Source: Steromphala cineraria
Taxonomy: Eukaryota > Mollusca > Gastropoda > Trochida > Trochidae
Direction of reading: 5' to 3'
Length of the DNA stretch: 64,000 nt
Assembly (NCBI GenBank): GCA_916613615.1
Contig: OU744724.1
Span: forward strand, 24,724,171 to 24,788,170
Shown here: one piece after another, positions 38,501-50,500 of the stretch
How the letters are laid out: each line of letters opens with the position of its first letter
Position numbering within the stretch: the stretch's first letter is position 1
Made by a program: the position numbers and the translations under genes
Notes under the pieces: generated by a model
Told to the model about the DNA's origin: nothing
Database searches by the model: none
Seen by the model: only the letters and a program-made list of their open reading frames with translations

Positions 38501-39930
38501 AAGCAAACGCGAGACTTTTTTTTGCTTCAGAAATATATAAAACTACTTCGCAAAGCTTCTGGGAACAATTTTATGTATCACAAACTTAAAAACGTTACTT
38601 TGAAAATTGAAGTGACCTTGAAATTTGCCCCTTTAAAATGAGCAAATAAATCAAATTTAAGCAAACACGAGATCATTTTTTGCTTCAGAAATATATAAAA
38701 GTGTTTCGCAAAGCTTCTGGGAACAATTTTATGTATCACAACCTAATTTAAATTACTTTGAAAATTGAAGTGACCATGAATGATCCCCCTTGTAAAAGGG
38801 CAATTTAATAAAAATTAAGCAAACGAGAGACTTTTTTTTGCTTCAGAAATATATAAAACTACTTCGCAAAGCTTCTGGGAACAATTTTATGTATCACAAC
38901 CTTAAAAAAGTTACTTTGAAAATTGAAGTGACCTTGAAATTTGCCCCTTTAAAATGAGCAAATAAATCAAATTTAAGCAAACACGAGAACTTTTTTTGCT
39001 TCAGAAATATATAAAAGTGTTTCGCAAAGCTTCTGGGAGCAATTTTATGTATCACAACCCTATTTAAATTACTTTGAAAATTGAAGTGACCATGAATTAT
39101 CCCCCTTGTAAAAGGGCAATTTAATAAAAAATTAAGCAAACGCGAGACTTTTTTTTGCTTCAGAAATATATAAAACTACTTCGCAAGGCTTCTGGGGACA
39201 ATTTTATGTATCACAACCTTAAAAAAGTTACTTTGAAAATTGAAGTGACCTTGAAATTTGCCCCTTTAAAATGAGCAAATAAATCAAATTTAAGCAAACA
39301 CGAGACCTTTTTTTGCTTCAGAAATATATAAAAGTGTTTCGCAAAGCTTCTGGGAGCAATTTTATGTATCACAACCCTATTTAAATTACTTTGAAAATTG
39401 AAGTGACCATGAATTATCCCCCTTGTAAAAGGGCAATTTAATAAAAAATTAAGCAAACGCGAGACTTATTTTTGCTTCAGAAATATATAAAACTACTTCG
39501 CAAAGCTTCTGGGAACAATTTTATGTATCACAACCTTAAAAAAGTTACTTTGAAAATTGAAGTGACCTTGAAATTTGCCCCTTTAAAATGAGCAAATAAA
39601 TCAAATTTAAGCAAACGCGAGACCTTTTTTTGCTTCAGAAATATATAAAAGTGTTTCGCAAAGCTTCTGGGAGCAATTTTATGTATCACAACCCTATTTA
39701 AATTACTTTGAAATTTGAAGTGACCATGAATTATCCCCCTTGTAAAAGGGCAATTTAATAAAAATTAAGCAAACGCGAGACTTTTTTTTGCTTCAGAAAT
39801 ATATAAAACTACTTCGCAAAGCTTCTGGGAACAATTTTATGTATCACAACCTTAAAAAAGTTACTTTGAAAATTGAAGTGACCTTGAAATTTGCCCCTTT
39901 AAAATGAGCAAATAAATCAAATTTAAGCAA
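35550..39930. repeat. Duplicon Y, first copy (about 27 monomers)
   Basis: This block is followed in tandem by a second copy at 39820-44360. Shared markers: gcgcgac with tttcgc (35824/40091, shift 4267), atgaaatatc with taagtaaac (36091/40359), gaccattatt (37091/41201, shift 4110), tttaattact with gatgtgacc (37801/41910), atggcttctg (37921/42030), gaagcgacc with a shortened tttaaatgag (about 38295/42404), caaacttaaaaacg (38581/42690), and the double motif near 38894-39456 (shift 4425). The shift drops by about 157 because this copy has one extra A monomer (36670-36984), then rises by 316 because the other copy has an extra dimer at 42690-43005. Confidence 0.87.
36670..36984. repeat. A-A junction inside duplicon Y
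   Basis: An A monomer (36670-36826, with aataagaatt, gagag followed by a T run, ggttcag and cttcttcgc) is followed by another A starting at 36827 (atgtatcgcaacc, ctatttaaatt, atgaattatcc). The corresponding place in Y2 (near 41000) has ordinary A then B. This copy therefore carries one extra A monomer, which explains the drop in shift from 4267 to 4110. The variant string matches the contig end at 30116-30354. Confidence 0.87.
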
Positions 39931-42900
39931 ACGCGAGACCTTTTTTTGCTTCAGAAATATATAAAAGTGTTTCGCAAAGCTTCTGGGAACAATTTTATGT
40001 ATCACAACCTAATTTAAATTACTTTGAAAATTGAAGTGACCATGAATTATCCCCCTTGTAAAAGGGCAATTTAATAAAAATTAAGCAAACGCGCGACTTT
40101 TTTTTCGCTTCAGAAATATATAAAACTACTTCGCAAAGCTTCTGGGAACAATTTTATGTATCACAACCTTAAAAAAGTTACTTTGAAAATTGAGGTGACC
40201 TTGAAATTTGCCCCTTTAAAATGAGCAAATCAATCAAATTTAAGCAAACGCGAGACCTTGTTTTGCTTCAGAAATATATAAAAGTGTTTTGCAAAGCTTC
40301 TGGGAGCAATTTTATGTATCACAACCCTATTTAAATTACTTTGAAAATTGAAGTGACCATGAAATATCCCCCTTGTAAAAGGGCAATTTAATAAAAATTA
40401 AGTAAACGCAAGACTTTTTTTTGCTTCAGAAATATATAAAACTACTTCGCAAAGCTTCTGGGAACAATTTTATGTATCACAACCTTAAAAAAGTTACTTT
40501 GAAAATTGAAGTGACCTTGAAATTTGCCCCTTTAAAATGAGCAAATAAATCAAATTTAAGCAAACGCGAGACCTTTTTTTGCTTCAGAAATATATAAAAG
40601 TGTTTCGCAAAGCTTCTGGGAGCAATTTTATGTATCACAACCTAATTTAAATTACTTTGAAAATTGAAGTGACCATGAATTATCCCCCTTGTAAAAGGGC
40701 AATTTAATAAAAATTAAGCAAACGCGCGACTTTTTTTGTTTCAGAAATATATAAAACTACTTCGCAAAGCTTCTGGGAACAATTTTATGTATCACAACCT
40801 TAAAAAAGTTACTTTGAAAATTGAGGTGACCTTGAAATTTGCCCCTTTAAAATGAGCAAATCAATCAAATTTAAGCAAACGCGAGACCTTGTTTTGCTTC
40901 AGAAATATATAAAAGTGTTTTGCAAAGCTTCTGGGAGCAATTTTATGTATCACAACCCTATTTAAATTACTTTGAAAATTGAAGTGACCATGAAATATCC
41001 CCCTTGTAAAAGGGCAATTTAATAAAAATTAAGCAAACGCGAGACTTTTTTTTGCTTCAGAAATATATAAAACTACTTCGCAAAGCTTCTGGGAACAATT
41101 TTATGTATCACAACCTTAAAAAAGTTACTTTGAAAATTGAAGTGACCTTGAAATTTTCCCCGTTAAAATGAGCAAATAAATCAAATTTAAGCAAACAAGA
41201 GACCATTATTTGCTTCAGAAATATATAAAAGTGTTTCGCAAAGCTTCTGGGAACAATTTTATGTATCACAACCCTATTTAAATTACTTTGAAAATTGAAG
41301 TGACCATGAATTATCCCCCTTGTAAAAGGGCAATTTAATAAAAATTAAGCAAACGCGAGACTTTTTTTTGCTTCAGAAATATATAAAACTACTTCGCAAA
41401 GCTACTGGGAACAATTTTATGTATCACAACCTTAAAAAAGTTACTTTGAAAATTGAAGTGACCTTGAAATTTGCCCCTTTAAAATGAGCAAATAAATCAA
41501 ATTTAAGCAAACGCGAAACCTTTATTTGTTTCAGAAATATATAAAAGTGTTTTGCAAAGCTTCTGGGAGCAATTTTATGTATCACAACCCTATTTAAATT
41601 ACTTTGAAAATTGAAGTGACCATGAATTATCCCCCTTGTAAAAGGGCAATTTAATAAAAATTAAGCAAACGCGAGACTTTTTTTTGCTTCAGAAAGATAT
41701 AAAACTACTTCGCAAACCTTCTGGGAACAATTTTATGTATCACAACCTTAAAAAAGTTACTTTGAAAATTGAAGTGACCTTGAAATTTGCCCCTTTAAAA
41801 TGAGCAAATAAATCAAATTTAAGCAAACGCGAGACCTGTTTTTGCTTCAGAAATATATAAAAGTGTTTCACAAAGCTTCTGGGAGCAATTTTATGTATCA
41901 CAACCCTATTTTAATTACTTTGAAAATTGATGTGACCATGAATTATCCCCCTTGTAAAAGGGCAATTTAATAAAAATTAAGCAAACGCGAGACTTTTTTT
42001 TGCTTCAGAAATATATAAAACTACTTCGCATGGCTTCTGGGGACAATTTTATGTATCACAACCTTAAAAAAGTTACTTTGAAAATTGAAGGGACCTTGAA
42101 ATTTGCCCCTTTAAAATGAGCAAATAAATCAAATTTAAGCAAACACGAGACCTTTTTTTGCTTCAGAAATATATAAAAGTGTTTCGCAAAGCTTCTGGGA
42201 ACAATTTTATGTATCACAACCCTATTAAAATTACTTTGAACATTGAAGTGACCATGAATTATCCCCCTTGTAAAAGGGCAATTTAATAAAAATTAAGCAA
42301 ACGCAAGACTTTTTTTTGCTTCAGAAAGATATAAAACTACTTCGCAAAGCTTCTGGGAACAATTTTATGTATCACAACCTTAAAAAAGTTACTTTGAAAA
42401 TTGAAGCGACCTTGAAATTTGCCCCTTTAAATGAGCAAATAAATCAAATTTAAGCAAACGCGAGACCTTTCTTTGCTTCAGAAATATATAAAAGTGTTTT
42501 GCAAAGCTTCTGGGAGCAATTTTATGTATCACAACCCTATTTAAATTACTTTGAAATTTGAAGTGACCATGAATTATCCCCCTTGTAAAAGGGCAATTTA
42601 ATAAAAATTAAGCAAACGCGAGACTTTTTTTTGCTTCAGAAATATATAAAACTACTTCGCAAAGCTTCTGGGAACAATTTTATGTATCACAAACTTAAAA
42701 ACGTTACTTTGAAAATTGAAGTGACCTTGAAATTTTCCCCTTTAAAATGAGCAAATAAATCAAATTTAAGCAAACAAGAGACCATTATTTGCTTCAGAAA
42801 TATATAAAAGTGTTTCGCAAAGCTTCTGGGAACAATTTTATGTATCACAACCCTATTTAAATTACTTTGAAAATTGAAGTGACCATGAATTATCCCCCTT

Positions 42901-44360
42901 GTAAAAGGGCAATTTAATAAAAATTAAGCAAACGCGAGACTTTTTTTTGCTTCAGAAATATATAAAACTACTTCGCAAAGCTTCTGGGAACAATTTTATG
43001 TATCACAAACTTAAAAACGTTACTTTGAAAATTGAAGTGACCTTGAAATTTTCCCCTTTAAAATGAGCAAATAAATCAAATTTAAGCAAACACGAGATCA
43101 TTTTTTGCTTCAGAAATATATAAAAGTGTTTCGCAAAGCTTCTGAGAACAATTTTATGTATCACAACCTAATTTAAATTACTTTGAAAATTGAAGTGACC
43201 ATGAATGATCCCCCTTGTAAAAGGGCAATTTAATAAAAATTAAGCAAACGAGAGACTTTTTTTTGCTTCAGAAATATATAAAACTACTTCGCAAAGCTTC
43301 TGGGAACAATTTTATGTATCACAACCTTAAAAAAGTTACTTTGAAAATTGAAGTGACCTTGAAATTTGCCCCTTTAAAATGAGCAAATAAATCAAATTTA
43401 AGCAAACACGAGAACTTTTTTTGCTTCAGAAATATATAAAAGTGTTTCGCAAAGCTTCTGGGAGCAATTTTATGTATCACAACCCTATTTAAATTACTTT
43501 GAAAATTGAAGTGACCATGAATTATCCCCCTTGTAAAAGGGCAATTTAATAAAAAATTAAGCAAACGCGAGACTTTTTTTTGCTTCAGAAATATATAAAA
43601 CTACTTCGCAAGGCTTCTGGGGACAATTTTATGTATCACAACCTTAAAAAAGTTACTTTGAAAATTGAAGTGACCTTGAAATTTGCCCCTTTAAAATGAG
43701 CAAATAAATCAAATTTAAGCAAACACGAGACCTTTTTTTGCTTCAGAAATATATAAAAGTGTTTCGCAAAGCTTCTGGGAGCAATTTTATGTATCACAAC
43801 CCTATTTAAATTACTTTGAAAATTGAAGTGACCATGAATTATCCCCCTTGTAAAAGGGCAATTTAATAAAAAATTAAGCAAACGCGAGACTTATTTTTGC
43901 TTCAGAAATATATAAAACTACTTCGCAAAGCTTCTGGGAACAATTTTATGTATCACAACCTTAAAAAAGTTACTTTGAAAATTGAAGTGACCTTGAAATT
44001 TGCCCCTTTAAAATGAGCAAATAAATCAAATTTAAGCAAACGCGAGACCTTTTTTTGCTTCAGAAATATATAAAAGTGTTTCGCAAAGCTTCTGGGAGCA
44101 ATTTTATGTATCACAACCCTATTTAAATTACTTTGAAATTTGAAGTGACCATGAATTATCCCCCTTGTAAAAGGGCAATTTAATAAAAATTAAGCAAACG
44201 CGAGACTTTTTTTTTGCTTCAGAAATATATAAAACTACTTCGCAAAGCTTCTGGGAACAATTTTATGTATCACAACCTTAAAAAAGTTACTTTGAAAATT
44301 GAAGTGACCTTGAAATTTGCCCCTTTAAAATGAGCAAATAAATCAAATTTAAGCAAACGC
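39820..44360. repeat. Duplicon Y2, second tandem copy
   Basis: This shares the ordered marker series of duplicon Y. It lacks the extra A monomer of Y and has one extra dimer at 42690-43005. Its right edge is sharp: up to about 44350 it follows Y (39930), then it switches to the sequence of X (31870). The switch falls in a stretch common to both (aaatttaagcaaacgcgagacc), so the breakpoint can be placed only to within tens of bases. Confidence 0.86.
42690..43005. repeat. Extra dimer inserted in duplicon Y2
   Basis: The marker caaacttaaaaacg occurs once in Y (38581) but twice in Y2 (42690 and 43006), exactly 316 bp apart. The first Y2 dimer carries aattttcccc, caagag and gaccattatt, variants also found upstream at 41201 in the same duplicon. 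The extra unit therefore joins a local head to a body borrowed from about 1.58 kb upstream, as expected from unequal exchange or gene conversion between sister repeats. Confidence 0.8.
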
Positions 44361-47300
44361 GAGACCTTGTTTTGCTTCAGAAATATATAAAAGTGTTTTG
44401 CAAAGCTTCTGGGAGCAATTTTATGTATCACAACCCTATTTAAAATTGAAGTGACCATGAATTATCCCCCTTGTAAAAAGGCAATTTAATAAAAATTAAG
44501 CAAACGCGAGAGTTTTTTGGGTTCAGAAATATATAAAACTACTTCGCAAAGCTTCTGGGAACAATTTTATGTATCACAACCTTAAAAAAGTTACTTTGAA
44601 AATTGAAGTGACCTTGAAATTTGCCCCTTTAAAATGAGCAAATAAATCAAATTTAAGCAAACGCGAGACCTTTTTTTGCTTCAGAAATATATAAAAGTGT
44701 TTCGCAAAGCTTCTGGGAACAATTTTATGTATCACAACCTAATTTAAATTACTTTGAAAATTGAAGTGACCATGAATTATCCCCCTTGTAAAAGGGCAAT
44801 TTAATAAAAATTAAGCAAACGCGCGACTTTTTTTTGCTTCAGAAATATATAAAACTTTTTCGCAAAGCTTCTGGGAACAATTTTATGTATCACAACCTTA
44901 AAAAAGTTACTTTGAAAATTGAAGTGACCTTGAAATTTTCCCCTTTAAAATGAGCAAATAAATCATATTTAAGCAAACACGAGACCTTGTTTTGCTTCAG
45001 AAATATATAAAAGTGTTTTTCAAAGCTTCTGGGAGCAATTTTATGTATCACAACCCTATTTAAATTACTTTGAAAATTGAAGTGACCATGAAATATCCCC
45101 CTTGTAAAAGGGCAATTTAATAAAAATTAAGTAAACGCAAGCCTTTTTTTTGCTTCAGAAATATATAAAACTACTTCGCAAAGCTTCTGGGAACAATTTT
45201 ATGTATCACAACCTTAAAAAAGTTACTTTGAAAATTGAAGTGACCTTGAAATTTGCCCCTTTAAAATGAGCAAATAAATCAAATTTAAGCAAACGCGAGA
45301 CCTTTTTTTGCTTCAGAAATATATAAAAGTGTTTCGCAAAGCTTCTGGGAACAATTTTATGTATCACAACCTAATTTAAATTACTTTGAAAATTGAAGTG
45401 ACCATGAATTATCCCCCTTGTAAAAGGGCAATTTGATAAAAATTAAGCAAACGCGCGACTTTTTTTGCTTCAGAAATATATAAAACTACTTCGCAAAGCT
45501 TCTGGGAACAATTTTATGTATCACAACCTTAAAAAAGTTACTTTGAAAATTGAGGTGATCTTGAAATTTGCCCCTTTAAAATGAGCAAATCAATCAAATT
45601 TAAGCAAACGCGAGACCTTGTTTTGCTTAAGAAATATATAAAAGTGTTTTGCAAAGCTTCTGGGAGCAATTTTATGTATCACAACCCTATTTAAATTACT
45701 TTGAAAATTGAAGTGACCATGAATTATCCCCCTTGTAAAAAGGCAATTTAATAAAAATTAAGCAAACGCGAGAGTTTTTTTGGTTCTGAAATATATAAAA
45801 CTACTTCGCAAAGCTTCTGGGAACAATTTTATGTATCACAACCTTAAAAAAGTTACTTTGAAAATTGAAGTGACCTTGAAATTTGCCCCTTTTAAATGAG
45901 CAAATAAATCAAATTTAAGCAAACGCGAGACCTTTTTTTGCTTCAGAAATATATAAAAGTGTTTCGCAAAGCTTCTGGGAACAATTTTATGTATCACAAC
46001 CTAATTTAAATTACTTTGAAAATTGAAGTGACCATGAATTATCCCCCTTGTAAAAGGGCAATTTAATAAAAATTAAGCAAACGCGAGACTTTTTTTTGCT
46101 TCAGAAATATATAAAACTACTTCGCAAAGCTTCTGGGAACAATTTTATGTATCACAACCTTAAAAAAGTTACTTTAAAAATTGAAGTGACCTTGAAATTT
46201 GCCCCTTTAAAATGAGCAAATAAATCAAATTTAAGAAAACACGAGACCTTTTTTTGCTTCAGAAATATATAAAAGTGTTTCGCAAAGCTTCTGGGAACAA
46301 TTTTACATATCACAACCCTATTTAAATTACTTTGAAAATTGAAGTGACCATGAATTATCCCCCTTGTAAAAGGGCAATTTAATAAAAATTAAGCAAACGC
46401 GCGACTTTTTTTTGCTTCAGAAATATATAAAACTTTTTCGCAAAGCTTCTGGGAACAATTTTATGTATCACAACCTTAAAAAAGTTACTTTGAAAATTGA
46501 AGTGACCTTGAAATTTTCCCCTTTAAAATGAGCAAATAAATCAAATTTAAGCAAACACGAGACCTTGTTTTGCTTCAGAAATATATAAAAGTGTTTTGCA
46601 AAGCTTCTGGGAGCAATTTTATGTATCACAACCCTATTTAAATTACTTTGAAAATTGAAGTGACCATGAAATATCCCCCTTGTAAAAGGGCAATTTAATA
46701 AAAATTAAGTAAACGCAAGCCTTTTTTTTGCTTCAGAAATATATAAAACTACTTCGCAAAGCTTCTGGGAACAATTTTATGTATCACAACCTTAAAAAAG
46801 TTACTTTGAAAATTGAAGTGACCTTGAAATTTGCCCCTTTAAAATGAGCAAATAAATCAAATTTAAGCAAACGCGAGATCTTTTTTTGCTTCAGAAATAT
46901 ATAAAAGTGTTTCGCAAAGCTTCTGGGAACAATTTTATGTATCACAACCTAATTTAAATTACTTTGAAAATTGAAGTGACCATGAATTATCCCCCTTGTA
47001 AAAGGGCAATTTGATAAAAATTAAGCAAACGCGCGACTTTTTTTGCTTCAGAAATATATAAAACTACTTCGCAAAGCTTCTGGGAACAATTTTATGTATC
47101 ACAACCTTAAAAAAGTTACTTTGAAAATTGAGGTGACCTTGAAATTTGCCCCTTTAAAATGAGCAAATCAATCAATTTTAAGCAAACGCGAGACCTTGTT
47201 TTGCTTCAGAAATATATCAAAGTGTTTTGCAAAGCTTCTGGGAGCAATTTTATGTATCACAACCCTATTTAAATTACTTTGAAAATTGAAGTGACCATGA

Positions 47301-48050
47301 ATTATCCCCCTTGTAAAAAGGCAATTTAATAAAAATTAAGCAAACGCGAGAGTTTTTTTGGTTCTGAAATATATAAAACTACTTCGCAAAGCTTCTGGGA
47401 ACAATTTTATGTATCACAACCTTAAAAAAGTTACTTTGAAAATTGAAGTGACCTTGAAATTTGCCCCTTTAAAATGAGCAAATAAATCAAATTTAAGCAA
47501 ACGCGAGACCTTTTTTTGCTTCAGAAATATATAAAAGTGTTTCGCAAAGCTTCTGGGAACAATTTTATGTATCACAACCTAATTTAAATTACTTTGAAAA
47601 TTGAAGTGACCATGAATTATCCCCCTTGTAAAAGGGCAATTTAATAAAAATTAAGCAAACGCGAGACTTTTTTTTGCTTCAGAAATATATAAAACTACTT
47701 CGCAAAGCTTCTGGGAACAATTTTATGTATCACAACCTTAAAAAAGTTACTTTGAAAATTGAAGTGACCTTGAAATTTGCCCCTTTAAAATGAGCAAATA
47801 AATCAAATTTAAGCAAACACGAGACCTTTTTTTGCTTCAGAAATATATAAAAGTGTTTCGCAAAGCTTCTGGGAACAATTTTACGTATCACAACCCTATT
47901 TAAATTACTTTGAAAATTGAAGTGACCATGAATTATCCCCCTTGTAAAAGGGCAATTTAATAAAAATTAAGCAAACGCGCGACTTTTTTTTGCTTCAGAA
48001 ATATATAAAACTACTTCGCAAAGCTTCTGGGAACAATTTTATGTATCACA
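44350..48050. repeat. Duplicon X2, second copy of X
   Basis: This copies 31870-35600 at a constant shift of 12469 bp over more than 3 kb, including the two decamer units and rare changes such as aaatatatca at 47210. Only a few differences are visible, for example gtgtttttcaaag here at about 45012 where X has gtgttttgcaaag, and gagacctttt here where X has gagacctgtt at 32829. Conservation of length and of private variants points to a recent copy event. Confidence 0.87.
44422..44568. repeat. A monomer with an 11-bp internal deletion
   Basis: The monomer reads ctatttaaaattgaagtgacc, where the X copy has eleven more bases (taaattactttgaaaattg against taaaattg). The repeated aaatt/aaaatt on either side suggests slippage or microhomology-mediated deletion. 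It explains why the offset between X and X2 changes from 12480 to 12469 at this point. Confidence 0.85.
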
Positions 48051-50500
48051 ACCTTAAAAAAGTTACTTTGAAAATTGAAGTGACCTTGAAATTTGCCCCT
48101 TTAAAATGAGCAAATAAATCAAATTTAAGCAAACGCGAGACCTTTTTTTGCTTCAGAAATATATAAAAGTGTTTCGCAAAGCTTCTGGGAACAATTTTAT
48201 GTATCACAACCTAATTTAAATTACTTTGAAAATTGAAGTGACCATGAATTATCCCCCTTGTAAAAGGGCAATTTAATAAAAATTAAGCAAACGCGCGACT
48301 TTTTTTGCTTCAGAAATATATAAAACTACTTCGCAAAGCTTCTGGGAACAATTTTATGTATCACAACCTTAAAAAAGTTACTTTGAAAATTGAGGTGACC
48401 TTGAAATTTTCCCCTTTAAAATGAGCAAATCAATCAAATTTAAGCAAACGCGAGACCTTGTTTTGCTTCAGAAATATATAAAAGTGTTTTGCAAAGCTTC
48501 TGGGAGCAATTTTATGTATCACAACCCTATTTAAATTACTTTGAAAATTGAAGTGACCATGAATTATCCCCCTTGTAAAAGGGCAATTTAATAAAAATTA
48601 AGCAAACGCGAGACTTTTTTTTGCTTCAGAAATATATAAAACTACTTCGCAAAGCTTCTGGGAACAATTTTATGTATCACAACCTTAAAAAAGTTACTTT
48701 GAAAATTGAAGTGACCTTGAAATTTGCCCCTTTAAAATGAGCAAATAAATCAAATTTAAGCAAACACGAGACCTTTTTTTGCTTCAGAAATATATAAAAG
48801 TGTTTCGCAAAGCTTCTGGGAACAATTTTATGTATCACAACCCTATTTAAATTACTTTGAAAATTGAAGTGACCATGAATTATCCCCCTTGTAAAAGGGC
48901 AATTTAATAAAAATTAAGCAAACGCGCGACTTTTTTTTGCTTCAGAAATATATAAAACTACTTCGCAAAGCTTCTGGGAACAATTTTATGTATCACAACC
49001 TTAAAAAAGTTACTTTGAAAATTGAAGTGACCTTGAAATTTGCCCCTTTAAAATGAGCAAATAAATCAAATTTAAGCAAACGCGAGACCTTTTTTTGCTT
49101 CAGAAATATATAAAAGTGTTTCGCAAAGCTTCTGGGAACAATTTTATGTATCACAACCTAATTTAAATTACTTTGAAAATTGAAGTGACCATGAATTATC
49201 CCCCTTGTAAAAGGGCAATTTAATAAAAATTAAGCAAACGCGCGACTTTTTTTGCTTCAGAAATATATAAAACTACTTCGCAAAGCTTCTGGGAACAATT
49301 TTATGTATCACAACCTTAAAAAAGTTACTTTGAAAATTGAGGTGACCTTGAAATTTTCCCCTTTAAAATGAGCAAATCAATCAAATTTAAGCAAACGCGA
49401 GACCTTGTTTTGCTTCAGAAATATATAAAAGTGTTTTGCAAAGCTTCTGGGAGCAATTTTATGTATCACAACCCTATTTAAATTACTTTGAAAATTGAAG
49501 TGACCATGAAATATCCCCCTTGTAAAAGGGCAATTTAATAAAAATTAAGCAAACGCGAGACTTTTTTTTGCTTCAGAAATATATAAAACTACTTCGCAAA
49601 GCTTCTGGGAACAATTTTATGTATCACAACCTTAAAAAAGTTACTTTGAAAATTGAAGTGACCTTGAAATTTTCCCCTTTAAAATGAGCAAATAAATCAA
49701 ATTTAAGCAAACAAGAGACCATTATTTGCTTCAGAAATATATAAAAGTGTTTCGCAAAGCTTCTGGGAACAATTTTATGTATCACAACCCTATTTAAATT
49801 ACTTTGAAAATTGAAGTGACCATGAATTATCCCCCTTGTAAAAGGGCAATTTAATAAAAATTAAGCAAACGCGAGACTTTTTTTTGCTTCAGAAATATAT
49901 AAAACTACTTCGCAAAGCTTCTGGGAACAATTTTATGTATCACAACCTTAAAAAAGTTACTTTGAAAATTGAAGTGACCTTGAAATTTGCCCCTTTAAAA
50001 TGAGCAAATAAATCAAATTTAAGCAAACGCGAGACCTGTTTTTGCTTCAGAAATATATAAAAGTGTTTCACAAAGCTTCTGGGAGCAATTTTATGTATCA
50101 CAACCCTATTTTAATTACTTTGAAAATTGATGTGACCATGAATTATCCCCCTTGTAAAAGGGCAATTTAATAAAAATTAAGCAAACGCGAGACTTTTTTT
50201 TGCTTCAGAAATATATAAAACTACTTCGCATGGCTTCTGGGGACAATTTTATCTATCACAACCTTAAAAAAGTTACTTTGAAAATTGAAGTGACCTTGAA
50301 ATTTGCCCCTTTAAAATGAGCAAATAAATCAAATTTAAGCAAACACGAGACCTTTTTTTGCTTCAGAAATATATAAAAGTGTTTCGCAAAGCTTCTGGGA
50401 ACAATTTTATGTATCACAACCCTATTAAAATTACTTTGAACATTGAAGTGACCATGAATTATCCCCCTTGTAAAAGGGCAATTTAATAAAAATTAAGCAA
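48020..50500. repeat. Duplicon Y3, rearranged partial third copy of Y
   Basis: X2 passes without interruption into Y-type sequence, as X does at 35550. Markers then match Y2 at a shift of 8516 (gaccattatt at 49717 against 41201) and later 8200 (tttaattact at 50110, a ggcttctgggg string at 50230). The 316-bp change means one dimer present in Y2 (with gaaacctttatttg near 41515) is missing here. An internal block of about 947 bp is doubled: gaggtgacc with aattttcccc at 48392 and 49339. Similarity fades after about 50500. Confidence 0.8.
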
